Shown piece after piece: positions 10,401 to 21,054 of a DNA stretch of 64,000 nt. Both the position numbers and the translations under genes were made by a program. Position 1 is the stretch's first letter, and each line of letters starts with the position of its first letter. The notes beneath the pieces were generated by a model. The model saw nothing but the letters and a program-made list of their open reading frames with translations. It ran no database searches and was not told where the DNA came from. Origin of the DNA: Harmothoe impar (Eukaryota; Annelida; Polychaeta; Phyllodocida; Polynoidae); assembly GCA_947462335.1 (NCBI GenBank), contig OX381708.1:44271377-44335376 (forward strand), in the 5' to 3' direction.

Positions 10401-11413
10401 TCCTAATTGTCATCCTTTGAAAGATAAGAAGAGAGGAAATCCTTTGTACGACAAAAAACTGAACTGATAATGGCTTAATTAGACAGATATTGGTTCTACA
10501 CTATCAAATAACCACTATATAAAGTGTGATTCTCCCATCCAACTCATCTCAAGACCCTAAAAATAAATCCTAAAAAAATGAAAGTGACAGACTTACCCTA
10601 GTTTTTTTTGGCCATGTTACCTGAACACAGATTACTTTTTTGTTTGGCCTTATATGAGTAGATAGCACCACACCCAACTGTAATGTTATGTCAATAATTA
10701 TTATAAGAGGTCGAAAACACTATGGTCTGGGATGAGATGATAACTCTTTACTCCATCTATATAACGTACATAATTTTATTATTAAATGAATTCTGATTAT
10801 CCTCTTTATACAGGTGAGGTCCCGTATTGAGGGTACCATGAAGTCCATCGTTACCATGGTAACCCGTGACACCAGGGAGACCAACCGACTCATGTCCATT
10901 CAACACGAGGTTAACAACCTGCAGTGTTACGAGCCCCTCATTGACATGTGGAGTCAGCAGTGCTACAGGCTAAGCCAGGTAATCATGTCATGGTTATTAT
11001 ATGTAGGACTGACATATTATCAATGTGTTGTCTAGTATTGATGTCCATTCTCTATAGACATGGTAATTCATCAGGAGCAGACTGGGGGCTGAAATTAACA
11101 ATGCCTCACCCAATTTTGAAAGTACTTAAGTGCCACGTCTCCGGATGGTCGCACTGACAAATTAATTTGCAGATGATCTGCTATGAGCGCAATGCTTCTT
11201 GGTCCTCGGTGTTTGGTATAATATAACCATGTTCAAACAATTCGTTATAGCTACACTTGGATCACTTTACCACAATTGTAACATTTCTTATTATTATTGT
11301 AGTATGAGTATGCCCTGCGCCAGCTGTATGCATTGGTAAACATGTGCGAAGAGGGAATTCACCAGGATGTCATCCGTGAGGCAATCAACAATGTCTGTGA
11401 TGGCACACACTAG
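4299..11413 (+). CDS. LGMN: Legumain (asparaginyl endopeptidase, peptidase family C13), complete 13-exon gene
   Basis: Legumain is a lysosomal cysteine protease that cuts after Asn. Exons: 4299-4490, 5053-5150, 6860-6941, 7142-7221, 7410-7485, 8086-8148, 8331-8397, 8624-8742, 9080-9169, 9786-9860, 10066-10182, 10814-10978, 11303-11413. All junctions are GT-AG and phases agree, giving 445 codons with stop (444 residues; human 433). Residues 1-18 are a signal peptide ending [19 protein letters not shown] holds the conserved Arg62-His63 pocket region. The catalytic dyad is His164 in FVDHGG and Cys205 in MEACESGSM, 41 residues apart as in human His148/Cys189. [19 protein letters not shown] and [15 protein letters not shown] follow. 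The C-terminal prodomain ends CDGTH. The integrin-type RGD of the human enzyme is absent (LQGED). It lies 4.1 kb downstream of a tandem paralogue. Confidence 0.95.
5053..5150 (+). CDS. LGMN: Legumain exon 2
   Basis: Acceptor AG at 5051-5052, donor GTAAGT at 5151, ending in phase 2. The peptide runs [14 protein letters not shown] to [10 protein letters not shown], the conserved segment after the substrate-pocket arginine. Confidence 0.93.
5225..5894 (+). pseudogene. Penelope-like retroelement fragment: GIY-YIG endonuclease C-terminus (dead), legumain intron 2
   Basis: A frame with basic DNA-binding character ([19 protein letters not shown]) leads into a Cys-rich stretch ([10 protein letters not shown]) and then YCLE. 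A TGA at 5595-5597 interrupts it. The same frame continues [19 protein letters not shown] and ends [18 protein letters not shown], with a stop after 5894. The YC..C..C..RYVGQT...R...H pattern is the GIY-YIG nuclease typical of Penelope-like elements. The stop sits where a family cysteine is expected, so a single-base nonsense change is likely. No reverse transcriptase is present; the element is 5'-truncated. It is intronic to legumain on the same strand and not part of its mRNA. Confidence 0.8.
6105..6135 (+). ncRNA. Hammerhead-ribozyme-like core downstream of the Penelope-like fragment
   Basis: CTGATGA at 6105-6111 is followed by stem II (GAC 6112-6114 / GTC 6119-6121, loop TACT) and GAAA at 6122-6125. 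Stem III is short (ACC/GGT, loop AGTG), with a TA cleavage dinucleotide after 6135. This matches the conserved hammerhead core. Penelope-like elements are known to carry hammerhead motifs in their terminal repeats. Stem I is weak, with a C/A mismatch next to the cleavage site, so activity is uncertain. Confidence 0.55.
6860..6941 (+). CDS. LGMN: Legumain exon 3
   Basis: Acceptor AG at 6858-6859, donor GTAAGC at 6942. It encodes [19 protein letters not shown] and GVPKDYTKE, a highly conserved legumain block. Confidence 0.93.
7142..7221 (+). CDS. LGMN: Legumain exon 4
   Basis: Acceptor AG at 7140-7141, donor GTCAGT at 7222. It encodes [18 protein letters not shown] and GSGKVIK. The human RGD position reads QGED. 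Confidence 0.92.
7410..7485 (+). CDS. LGMN: Legumain exon 5 (catalytic His164)
   Basis: Acceptor AG at 7408-7409, donor GTAAGA at 7486. It encodes [18 protein letters not shown]; the His in VDHGG is the catalytic histidine of family C13. Confidence 0.93.
7562..7670 (+). repeat. Strong imperfect hairpin in legumain intron 5
   Basis: Arms 7562-7579 and 7653-7670 pair at 17 of 18 positions. Arms 7589-7610 and 7626-7647 pair at 21 of 22. An asymmetric internal loop lies between the two stems and the terminal loop is 15 bases. The fold resembles a microRNA precursor or a small MITE; neither can be decided from sequence alone. Confidence 0.6.
7690..7830. mobile_element. Small MITE-like inverted repeat, 141 bp
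   Basis: Perfect 12-bp ends TTTATTACATGG at 7690-7701 and its complement at 7819-7830. An inner palindrome, ATGGAGTA...TACTCCAT, lies near 7747-7767. No target duplication was identified. Confidence 0.4.
8086..8148 (+). CDS. LGMN: Legumain exon 6
   Basis: Acceptor CTCAG at 8081-8085, donor GTATAT at 8149. The 21-codon in-phase exon encodes [19 protein letters not shown]. Confidence 0.92.
8331..8397 (+). CDS. LGMN: Legumain exon 7 (catalytic Cys205)
   Basis: Acceptor TTGCAG at 8325-8330, donor GTATGT at 8398. It encodes [20 protein letters not shown], with the nucleophilic cysteine in EACESGS. Confidence 0.93.
8624..8742 (+). CDS. LGMN: Legumain exon 8
   Basis: Acceptor CAG at 8621-8623, donor GTGGGT at 8743. 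It encodes the conserved [19 protein letters not shown] and [16 protein letters not shown] blocks. Confidence 0.93.
9080..9169 (+). CDS. LGMN: Legumain exon 9
   Basis: Acceptor AG at 9078-9079, donor GTAAGT at 9170. It encodes [18 protein letters not shown] followed by [12 protein letters not shown], matching the TNTSHV motif of the family. Confidence 0.92.
9786..9860 (+). CDS. LGMN: Legumain exon 10
   Basis: Acceptor TATAG at 9781-9785. Donor GTAGGT at 9861 keeps the frame; an alternative GTAAAT at 9865 would not. It encodes the catalytic-domain/prodomain linker, [14 protein letters not shown] and a Pro-rich end. Confidence 0.88.
10066..10182 (+). CDS. LGMN: Legumain exon 11
   Basis: Acceptor TTCAG at 10061-10065, donor GTCAGT at 10183. 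The peptide starts [19 protein letters not shown], the start of the helical prodomain. Confidence 0.9.
10252..10649. mobile_element. PIF/Harbinger-like MITE, copy 2 (legumain intron 11)
   Basis: Inverted ends GGCCAAACAAAAAA and complement, flanked by TTA at 10249-10251 and 10650-10652. Subterminal GTGTTCAGGTAAC words appear on both sides. It is related to 2787-3151 but in the opposite orientation. No transposase frame is visible. Confidence 0.75.
10814..10978 (+). CDS. LGMN: Legumain exon 12
   Basis: Acceptor CAG at 10811-10813, donor GTAATC at 10979. The 55 codons of prodomain include [18 protein letters not shown], whose cysteines fit the conserved prodomain disulphides. Confidence 0.92.
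11303..11413 (+). CDS. LGMN: Legumain exon 13 (C-terminus)
   Basis: Acceptor AG at 11301-11302; stop TAG at 11411-11413. The protein is identical to the exon at 42-152, with five synonymous differences. Confidence 0.94.
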   Translation, partial: YEYALRQLYALVNMCEEGIHQDVIREAINNVCDGTH

Positions 11414-12690
11414 GATGACACATACCATGTGTCACGTATATAAATATATGTAGAAGTCCTTATCTTAATCAATGTGCAATACCTTTTTTATACAATTTCT
11501 TTTCATGGGTAGATTCATCCTCTTCTTATGAATATACTGATGCAGGCATTGTGTTATTATTAATACACAAATAATCACAACATAGCATGTACAACCTGGT
11601 GTTGTAGAAAATGTATACATGTAGTTGACCATGAAGCATACAATGTAAGCAGTTACACAGCTCATAGACCTCCAGGCTATCGTTCTAAGGGACTGATTTC
11701 CCACATTTGTAAGGGGTTTGAAGGAGAATTGTAGACAATGTTGTCAAACTTATCCGTGATTTTTTACAAATAAAGATTTATATTTTCATGATTTACTTTT
11801 CCTTTAAAAGATACCAATCTCAACAAGTTCTATACATGAACACATATTATACTGTGCTAATGTGTAGGTGTATTACACCTATGGGTAACAAGTCATGTAG
11901 GTAATGGGTCATATTCTGCTAGATCCCGTGATGTAGTCAACTAGCAGGTGAGATAGGTTACTCTATATAATTGTTGTGCATGCTAAAATGAAAGAAAAAG
12001 GATACATTAAAAAAAGAAGGACCTAGTAATGTCACATTTTAATGAAGCTGAGAAGGTTATGTAAATCCATTCAGCAAGTGTATCTATAGGCGACTAGTTT
12101 GACAAAAGGGGTTCCTGGCCTGGATGGTATTGCTGGGAGCAGGTTCATAGACTTTACACCAGGTGGCATCTACGTGCTGCATACAAAAAGAGAATAATGC
12201 GAATAATGCATTGTTGAAGGCAATGATAAGGCGATGTATCTTTTTCTTCTTCCGTTTTTTAAATTTTTACTAAAGCATAACATTCTACCACAGAATTACA
12301 TGTTACGCATACTACCTTTACAGTATGTATGGTCCATAAACTAATCGTTTATGAGCTTAAACCTACGTTTGGTCGGTAATTTATACAGTGTCGTCCAGCT
12401 TATACCATAAACTGACCTCTCTATAGTGAGGTGACTTGTTTGGTAGAAGCCAGTTTTTGTTCGACGCTCGATGAATTCATGATGAAAAATCTCTTTGGGG
12501 CTGTAGAATATGGTAAATAACCTGATGCTTCACAGGGCTCCAAGAGGTTTTCTCACTTATACTAATGCTCCAACCTCTCTCACAAACAAGACAGTGGATG
12601 TATGTATCCATCTCATAAAAATGAGTTTATATGATTTACAAAGTTGTTTGTCACTGAGAAAAGTGGGGTTCAAACCCATGCATCCATACC
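11414..12690 (+). repeat. 3' flank of the complete legumain gene, paralogous to 153-3600
   Basis: It holds the 3' UTR, a block matching 2136-2640, and the SINE-like body matching 3262-3590. It lacks the hAT-like and Harbinger-like insertions of the first copy, so it serves as the empty-site reference. Confidence 0.8.
11769..11774 (+). terminator. Polyadenylation signal of the complete legumain gene
   Basis: AATAAA about 355 bases after the stop codon, at the same relative place as the signal at 501-506 in the paralogous 3' UTR. Confidence 0.65.
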
Positions 12691-13043
12691 TTTTAAAATA
12701 ACCTATAAAATCAAGCTGCAACTTTGCAAGCTGCTTGGTAGGCCCAGGTGATAGCACAGAGGGAAATAATATAATATAACTGTTTTGGTAAAATGATAAA
12801 AGAAGATATTAAGAAAATACAGCCATACAGGATACTTATTACAATTTGGTTATCATTAGGACAGCATATTTTGAGAAAATTGGTGAAATCCATCACAAAA
12901 TGTACAATATCTGCAGGGGATCGACTATAGAGTAAGGAACTGCAAACATTATTCACCTGTCGGAGATTTTCTATCACTTTCTGAAGATTGTTGCTATACT
13001 CAACCTGCCACGTTCTGCCTGCCTGCATGGTAGTGCTATGTAC
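12688..13043. other. Insertion of about 356 bp private to the second flank, no gene seen
   Basis: The first copy reads straight from CATGCATCCAT into GCTGCACTCAACTGG near 3600. In the second copy the two halves are separated by this segment, which splits the tRNA-like head of the SINE. No inverted ends, tail or target duplication were recognised. Confidence 0.55.
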
Positions 13044-13080
13044 CACTGTACTCAACTGGAGCTACTGAGGCATGCTGTAT

Positions 13081-13662
13081 TCCGCATTAGCGAGATACAG
13101 TGGCTCCACCTTATGGAACACTGGTACCAATCATAACCCTTTGCTATGCAAGGACCAGCTCAGCCAAATATTGTGTCCAAGATTAGGGTGCAAACAGAGT
13201 GAGTGTACTGGGAATGGGTTGTAGGTAGACATTTCATATATTATCTGTCCAGGATAGGGTAGTGGTTAGCATATTGGACTCATAACGCTGGGAGCCCAAG
13301 TTCAAATCCCTACCTGGCCAAATAAGTGTATGTCCTTTAAATATATATTTCTAAATTTTCGTTAGTATTGTGAATGATAATTTCCAAAATCACATTATTT
13401 ATGAATTTGATTACCATGAATTGCATGGAAGAGAATTGAACTCAGGTACTCTGTATCATGAGTCCACCGTGCTAACCACTACCCTATCCTGGACAGATAA
13501 TATATGAAATGTCTACCTACATCCCATTCCCAGTACACTCACCCTGTTTGCACCCTAATCTTGGACACAAGATTTGGCTGAGCTGGTTGTTGGAGAATAG
13601 TGGGAATACAGAGGGGTACCATTGCAAATGGCGCTGTACACTGGTCATGTAGCTAAGGCGGA
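13081..13662. mobile_element. Foldback DNA element with long arms and tRNA-like segments
   Basis: Ends TCCGCATTAGC and complement-like GCTAAGGCGGA. Long arms at about 13153-13282 and 13455-13588 are near-identical inverted copies. The paralogous site in the first copy (CTGTATAGGAAT near 3636) is uninterrupted. That makes the insertion exact, with an apparent AT duplication (13079-13080 and 13663-13664). Inside, both arms carry GGTAGTGGTTAGCA and each side continues to a B-box-like AGTTCAA word, resembling two head-to-head tRNA-derived units. Confidence 0.75.
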
Positions 13663-13969
13663 ATAGGAATATTCCTCTGAATAGGAGAATATTTCCTTGG
13701 TTGTTTTCAGAATAAGATTATATGAGACCTAAACTCAGAACATGGGTTTAATTCCTACATGAAAATGTCAAATTCCCTGTAAAAATTAGAAAGAACTGGG
13801 TCTTACAGGGATAATGTGCATGCTCCAGGAAAGGCCCTTTAACAGTTTAACCAGAATAAATTTTTAAAAAATAAAGTTACTCAGAAACCACTATTAAAGC
13901 TGGTGATGGGGTTTTGATGGAGTTATAGGGGGTATAGTTGACTCTATAGATTGCCTGCAAAAGTGAAGT

Positions 13970-15990
13970 ATTTTAATCACGAATGGTTTTATATAGTAAT
14001 TATTCTGACAGAAAGTAAAATAAGATGTATACCCACAAAACCTGCACTTTCGGGAGGGTGCATATATATGAGATACCACCAACATAAATGAGAGTTTTTA
14101 TGATTGATCCCCCATCCTTTTCTGTGAAGGTAGCACCAGTGCCTCCGCTTTAGAAACCGTTCAAATCTAGCTGTCTGCAGTACCGTTGTATTTATACCAA
14201 TTTATACATCACTACCTGCCCTGACAGCTAAAGATGGGTCAGAAAAAAAGAGACAGTCTTTTTCTCTCCTGTGATGTGTGATTTGATATTGAAAGATGTT
14301 TCATTACTGAGTATACTGAATTATTTCATTTGGGTTGTTTTAGACCTTGAGCCCAGGACTTTTTGGGTTCCCATCAAGTTTAGTAAACCAGACAAAGTTT
14401 TTTGGATTTGTACATGTCTAAGGAAACTAAATCACTTTGCCAGACATCTGGGTTGCCCAGCTTAGCTCCAGAATCGTAAAATATGTATGGTGACCTCACG
14501 CTTTTTTCATATTCTCCCCGCAAGCAGTGTATCAGCCATATTTTAGTTAATATTTGAGATAGAAAGCTAAGAATAGAGCCAAATCAAAGCTCTTGCATAG
14601 CTTAACACCATAATACCATTATAGTATTATTTTCTCATTTGCATATTTAGAATAATTATTGAAACATTCTTTTTTCAATGAAATATTTTATAATGTTCAT
14701 GCTACATATTGAAAAAAAACACAATGTGCAGTCTCAACTTTCAATCATTACATCAAAATAGTCATCTAGTATGGTATGTAAAGGAAATAACACTTTTCAT
14801 CATTGTTATGGTGTTTTTATTATATGATTCATGGCTATTTCTGTAATGCCAAAAAATGGTGATATGTGTAGAGGTAATGCTACACTGTTCAGCTAGTCCT
14901 TTAAAAGCAACATTTAAGGCAAATGGGAGTAGAATAACTTCATCAGGAGCCTTCTATGATCACAATGGACATACTAGAATGATAAAAAGCCAACAAAAAC
15001 CTGAGAGATCTATTAATAGTTGGCTGCAAGTGATGCCCACATCCACGGGACCTTACACAAGTATGTCCCCTGCTACATGATTCCTCCGTAGTTAGCTACA
15101 TCTGAATTATCAAATAGAGTGCTTTGTCTGGCCATATCTGTGGAAATGAGCACTTGCTTGAAAAGAGTACACTGTAAAAGAATTCTGTTGAAATAACAGT
15201 GATTCACTGGGTGATGAACTTTCACCATAAAACAGTCACTGTTGTTTCAAATTCACAGTTGACCATGAATGAATAAACTGTGTTTCACTGCATTGGATTA
15301 TGGATAATCAAAGTAAATTTGTATGATTTTACATTGCCCTGTCACAATCATATTATGACGATTCTGGGTAAAACTTTACATTGTTCCTCCGTATATTCAA
15401 CAGACTATTTTTACAGTGTTTTAAAGTTTTATCTCATAATGATGACTAGTGGTACTTCGAGGTTCATGAAAGCTCCCTTTCCTTTGCTCTGTTCTCAATT
15501 GATGATAAAATGAGGATTTTGATAGAAACTCATATATTTTCAGAACTATGTCCATCCCTCATGCATGGTAGGAAACTGCTGTACTGCTTGACCACAGCCA
15601 GCCCTGAACCTGGGCAAGTTTCTAAGACAATACATGAAAGAGCAGACTTAATTTCCTAGAGAGCGAAACTGTCCATTACATATTTCCCCCAATAACAAAT
15701 ATCCTTGGATGATAATATGTATGTCAGGAAAATGACGGAATTGGAGAGTGGTGAGATAAAGGAATAGGGCCAGGGGACATCAGGGAAGTGGGGTAAGACC
15801 AGGGAAGTACAGTCAAAGTAAAAGGAAGAGTGAAGTGCAGGGGAGCCCTGAGGTAGGCCGCCCAGAGCAGATGGGACAAGCTAACTGTCTTTTATTATTT
15901 TCCCATCTCCCAGAGATGATGAAACTCCCAAATACAAAAAATACTGTAAACGTAGATATTTTCCTGCTGTATATTTTTTTAAATCTGCAA
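13970..15990. other. No gene recognised
   Basis: AT-rich sequence with short chance reading frames only. The paralogy to the first flank ends near 13965. Confidence 0.5.
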
Positions 15991-16059
15991 AAATATGTAT
16001 AAAGCGAATATCTAAATAGCATTGAACTAATGTGCCAAATCTCGGAAATCCCCAAATTT

Positions 16060-16860
<801 letters not shown>

Positions 16861-17699
16861 ATAGCAACCAGTGATCTTACTGAAATCCATTATAGCCACA
16901 ACAACTGTCAGTCCATTATCGTTAGAAACAAAGCCAGGTGTTTTCATATCTGACCAACTGTATCACCAGTCTCAAATGGTTGGGCATACCACTGAGAGGT
17001 GCTACCACATAGTGGCAAATGGTGGAAACAAAATGAAGGTCCTTGGCTTGGACCTATGCTAAGGCATAGGACTATAGTGCTGCCAGTTGTGGCAGTGTTA
17101 TGAAACTAACATACCAAACCCATTGTGAATATATTTCATGTTCCCTAAACATCTTGCATGATTCTGAAGCTAAGCTGGGTGACCCAAATGTCTGGCAAAG
17201 TGATTTGAGTTCCATAGACAGATACTAATGCAAAAACTTTGGTCTGGTTTACTACTCTTAATAGGAACTCAAACACTATAAATATCAAATGGGCTCACGG
17301 TCTATTTAGCATTATGATACATCGAGACCCGGTAATGCGGCACCTGATCGCCCTATATCTATTATTATCACAATCGTATTTTTGTCCTAATTCAGCCTCG
17401 ACACAATGGAGAAAAAAGATCTAGGTTCTAGGTTCAATTTGTAGGCTTATTATAAGGTAGTTCGGCCAGTATCAGCTCGAAATATGGGTTCAATGGGGTC
17501 CAATCATGGCCCTTTACTGTGTATTTTCAAGGGGAGGGGGATACAATCGTGCACGATTTTATTCCAAAATGACCATATATCGGGCAATATTAAAAATCTA
17601 ATAAGAGCAAAATCTGAGGGAATATATCAAGATTTGGAGTAGATAGGGACTTAATATTATGTTAGGTATATATAGGCCTACATGTATATGAACATTCTG

Positions 17700-18340
17700 A
17701 CTTAGATGCAAGGAAGTGAGAATAGGGTGGGTTAGGCAGTGGGAATGATATGCAGGGAAGGGATAGGCAAAGGGATAGGCAAAGGGAAAGATATGCAGGG
17801 GCGGGATAGACTAGGAGGGATAGGGTGGAATAGGTAGGGGCAGGATCGGAAATAGCAGGGAGGGAATATACAAGGGAAAGGAGGGGCAGGTAGGAGGCTC
17901 AATAGGCTGCGGGAAGGATAGGTAGGGGGAAGCCGGGGGAGGGGGGGGGGGCTGAAGGGAAGGAAGGAGCAGGGAAGGGAGAGGGGTAGGCAGGAGGGAA
18001 GGGATATGCAGGGATGAGATATGCAGTGGGGGCAGGGGAAAGCATGTGCAGTGGGAGGCAGAAGGGGAAGGAGGTAGTTTATATGAGTCAATTTTTAACA
18101 TCAAGGGGGTGGGGGGCGGGGCAAAAAATGTCCACCTCTTGCTTCAAAGGGCCCGCGCGTCGATTTCGAACCCATAGGGAGGGGGGGGGGGGGGGGTGAA
18201 AAGATGCTGACCCCTTGATCAGGGGGGGGGGTAAAAACACCCACCTGCAGAGGACACCAGTGATTTTCAGTTTAAAACAAGGGAGGGCAGGGGGGTCAGT
18301 TCCTCAAATGAGTATGCACTTTAGGGGGGGGGGGGGGGTC
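17700..18340 (+). repeat. Purine-rich (GGGAAGGGATAGGCA-like) low-complexity tract with oligo(G) runs
   Basis: Imperfect tandem words of GGGATAGGCAGGGA type to about 18075, then oligo(G) runs at about 17939, 18180, 18222 and 18324. Long reading frames on the minus strand here are Pro/Ser-rich products of the composition, not genes. Confidence 0.8.
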
Positions 18341-18381
18341 ACCCTAATGTGTACATATACTGTGTGGGGCCCTATTTATGT

Positions 18382-18619
18382 GGCTCCAGAGGGGTTTTCG
18401 ACGACCTGGCGACCTGGGCCGTTTTCCAGGCGACTTTTCGACCTTGACCATTACTTTTTGTGACCTGCGACCTGCTGTTTTCACATGGCCATACTGTTAT
18501 ATAATAAAAAAAAAAAGTGACCTGCGACCTGGATATTTTTCCAAAAAAAGCGACTTTTTGACCTGTAGCTCTTAAAAGAGGCGACTTTGTGACCTCAGGG
18601 GGGACCCCTCTGCACCCCC
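18382..18619. mobile_element. hAT-like GACNN-word element, copy A (word GACCT)
   Basis: Inverted ends contain CAGAGGGGT (18387-18395) and ACCCCTCTG (18604-18612). The flanking 8-base repeats are ATTTATGT (18374-18381) and ATTTATGG (18620-18627). The interior is repeated GCGACCTG doublets separated by AT-rich spacers. Confidence 0.6.
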
Positions 18620-19319
18620 ATTTATGGACGGTCTCAAACAGGACCTTTCCACATATTTGTCCACCTAATATTTTCATGAAACCCAAATGTGTGGTACCAG
18701 AAAAATAATATCCAAAATAGTGTAAGCCTATACCGAGGTTAAGGTAGGTCGGGACCATTGGAAACGGACACACTGCATATGTTTCTGCACATATAGCTAA
18801 AATACCTTGTACCATAGTTATATTGACTAATATTAATGGTATATGGACTTTTTCTACAACAAATTATGTTTCAGACAATTTCGACCAAAAATAAGTATAA
18901 TTTAAGACATTTAAATTTTACTACAATATTTTTTTTGTATTTTAGCCATTTTTAGGTACATATTATTTTTTAACAACATAACGTAGTATGGAACATCATG
19001 GTGAAAGGACGAGGTTGTGTGTCTCCGCTACTACATCTAGATCTGACCAGGTAAGTCAATTTTGCCGCTCTCTCACTAGGCTGAGAGGTCACATGTTCGC
19101 ATGTTCTAGTTTGCTGAGATCTTATTGGTTGGATCAGTGAATGCAGGTCACAGTCACTGAACTTTTTCCCATTCATGGGCACCAAAACTTAGTCCTTGTC
19201 TTTTTGTCATTATGAAATACACCAACTAAAGGTTTAGAGCTTGTTCTTAAAAGAGTATTTATTTTCTAGTATTTAGAAAAATAAATGTTTTGGTTTTTGA
19301 AAAATAAATTAATATTTTT

Positions 19320-20075
19320 CTGGCCAATAGGTTTCAGCACAGAATATGTGAGTGGTTGAGATCAGGATCTTTCGTCCTATTCAAAGACTCATCAGGTAGA
19401 CATTCAGGAGTTTATATCTGGGTCATGTAATAATCTAATGATTTATTATTGCCCTTGTGATTTTTTATTTGTGCCCTGGGGGGCACAGTGACATTCTTTT
19501 ACAGAGTGTCATTCACTTCATTGACCCAGTTTGACCTGGGTGGCTTAGACTTGTCAGTCAGTTGAGGGAGCTAGCACATGTCTCTGTGCAACCTACAAGG
19601 TAGGGAATTTTATACCTGGTCAAACGAAATATATAGTTTTAGGTTAGAGGTCTGATCAATCTTAGATTGATTTTTCCCTTTACATTTGTTATACATGCAG
19701 GGATTTTTGACTGCGTTCAATTTTCTCAGAAAATCTTTATCAGTCGTATTCCACAAAAATGCATGTTTATGCGTTGGGGAAAAAATGACGAGGCCTTTTA
19801 GGGGTGACACCTAACCAAAGGCTTTCTCCATGATGTTCATCCCTCGTGGGACAACACATTTGAGTCGCTGTATCCAGTTCCATTCTAAGGTTTTCCTTAG
19901 TTTGTTGGCATGTTTAGAGAGTGGGTGCTCATACATAAACTCCAGGACATAGATTTTCACATCAGCCATCCTGTTGTGGCCCTCCTTGTTAAAGTGATAG
20001 GCCACTTCGCTTTTTTCATAGCGCTTGTGTTCAATATCTTTCAGATGTTCGGTCATTCTAGTAAGTGAAGAATTT
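19320..20075 (-). pseudogene. Penelope-like element 3' fragment with hammerhead-like core
   Basis: Minus-strand frame 20056-19811 encodes TRMTEHLKDIEHKRYEK, KIYVLEFMYEHPLSKHANKL and WNWIQRLKCVVPRGMN. This parallels the C-terminus of the fragment at 5640-5894 ([38 protein letters not shown]). Upstream codons are lost to a stop, so the GIY part is missing. The hammerhead-like core lies about 410 bases downstream of the stop at 19358-19396. Confidence 0.75.
19358..19396 (-). ncRNA. Hammerhead-ribozyme-like core on the minus strand
   Basis: On the minus strand: CTGATGA (19395-19389), stem II GTC/GAC with a longer loop, GAAA (19373-19370). Stem III GATC/GATC (19369-19360) follows, then TC as the cleavage dinucleotide after 19358. 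Stem I cannot be paired convincingly, so it may be inactive or need a distant partner. Confidence 0.55.
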
Positions 20076-20812
20076 GCTTAGAATGTCCAAAGGTATACAC
20101 TGAAGTCATTTGGACCCCGATAGTCAACACCTTACCTATAATGCAATGCGTTAAAGATTGAGATTAATCGATTTTTGCATTACTTTTTTATTTCAAAGGG
20201 CCAAAACCCTCAAATTATGCACGGGACCCCCTATCAAAATTACTTTTGTTTGTTAGCAAACGATCTGAAGAATCTTGAGAAGATAATTATATTAAAAAAA
20301 TTACAACTCTGTGACTATGGATTTTAATCGATTTTATGTAAATCTTTTGACAAATTTATTGAAATTTCCAAACAAACATCTTGTTTTACCTAGAATATCA
20401 TGGCACAGGATCATGAAATTATTTTTGAAATTAGGAACGATGTCTGTTTATTCATTCTCAAAAGTTTCAAATTTCTGTGGTTACTGGTTATGACAAAATA
20501 AAATCATTGATTTAGTGTTATTTTTCGTCATTTTTAGAGTAAAATCAAAATACTTTTATTTTTCAAAATTCTGTATCTAAGAAAGTAGCTCGGGACCCCC
20601 CATTTTTCTTTTCAAACATCATTTCCATATGACCTAAATTACATCTGGGCAGAAAATGGAGGGGTTCTAATCTATTTCAAATATATTAATAATTTGATTC
20701 AATGGTCCCGACCTACCTTAATAGATGTAGGCCCTATTTGGGCAATTTTGAATAGCATTTCATCAGTTTTTTCGTCATAGTGTCATACCCGTTTGAGGTT
20801 CGTACTAGGACA

Positions 20813-21053
20813 TGGGGGTAGACCCCTAAATTCGACACGGCGACATGACTATTTCTTAAAATCGACATGTGACATGGGGCCTAGTGACATGCGACAGGAG
20901 CCTTAAAAAGTTAGTGACATAGGACATGGATATTTCTTAAAATCGACATGGGACATGAGCACTTTTAAGCGACATGGACATGCGAGACATGGCCATTTCT
21001 TAAAATCGACATGCGACATGGGAACCCCCCATCTATACCCCCTAGCCTAGGGC
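20813..21053. mobile_element. hAT-like GACNN-word element, copy B (word GACAT)
   Basis: The flanks are a perfect 8-bp direct repeat CTAGGACA (20805-20812 and 21054-21061). The ends hold GGGGGTAGA (20814-20822) and TCTATACCCCC (21032-21042). The interior repeats CTTAAAATCGACATGNGACATG. Confidence 0.65.
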
Positions 21054-21054
21054 C

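Noticed and set aside
13240..13325. Functional tRNA gene
   Set aside because: Box-like words are present but the anticodon stem does not pair; it lies in a foldback element, so it is tRNA-derived at most.
17732..18104. Pro/Ser-rich minus-strand frames
   Set aside because: Products of a purine-rich low-complexity tract.
18372..18815. 147-codon minus-strand frame with repeated QVTK/RSQV words
   Set aside because: It overlaps the GACCT-word element copy A; the repeats reflect the nucleotide word.
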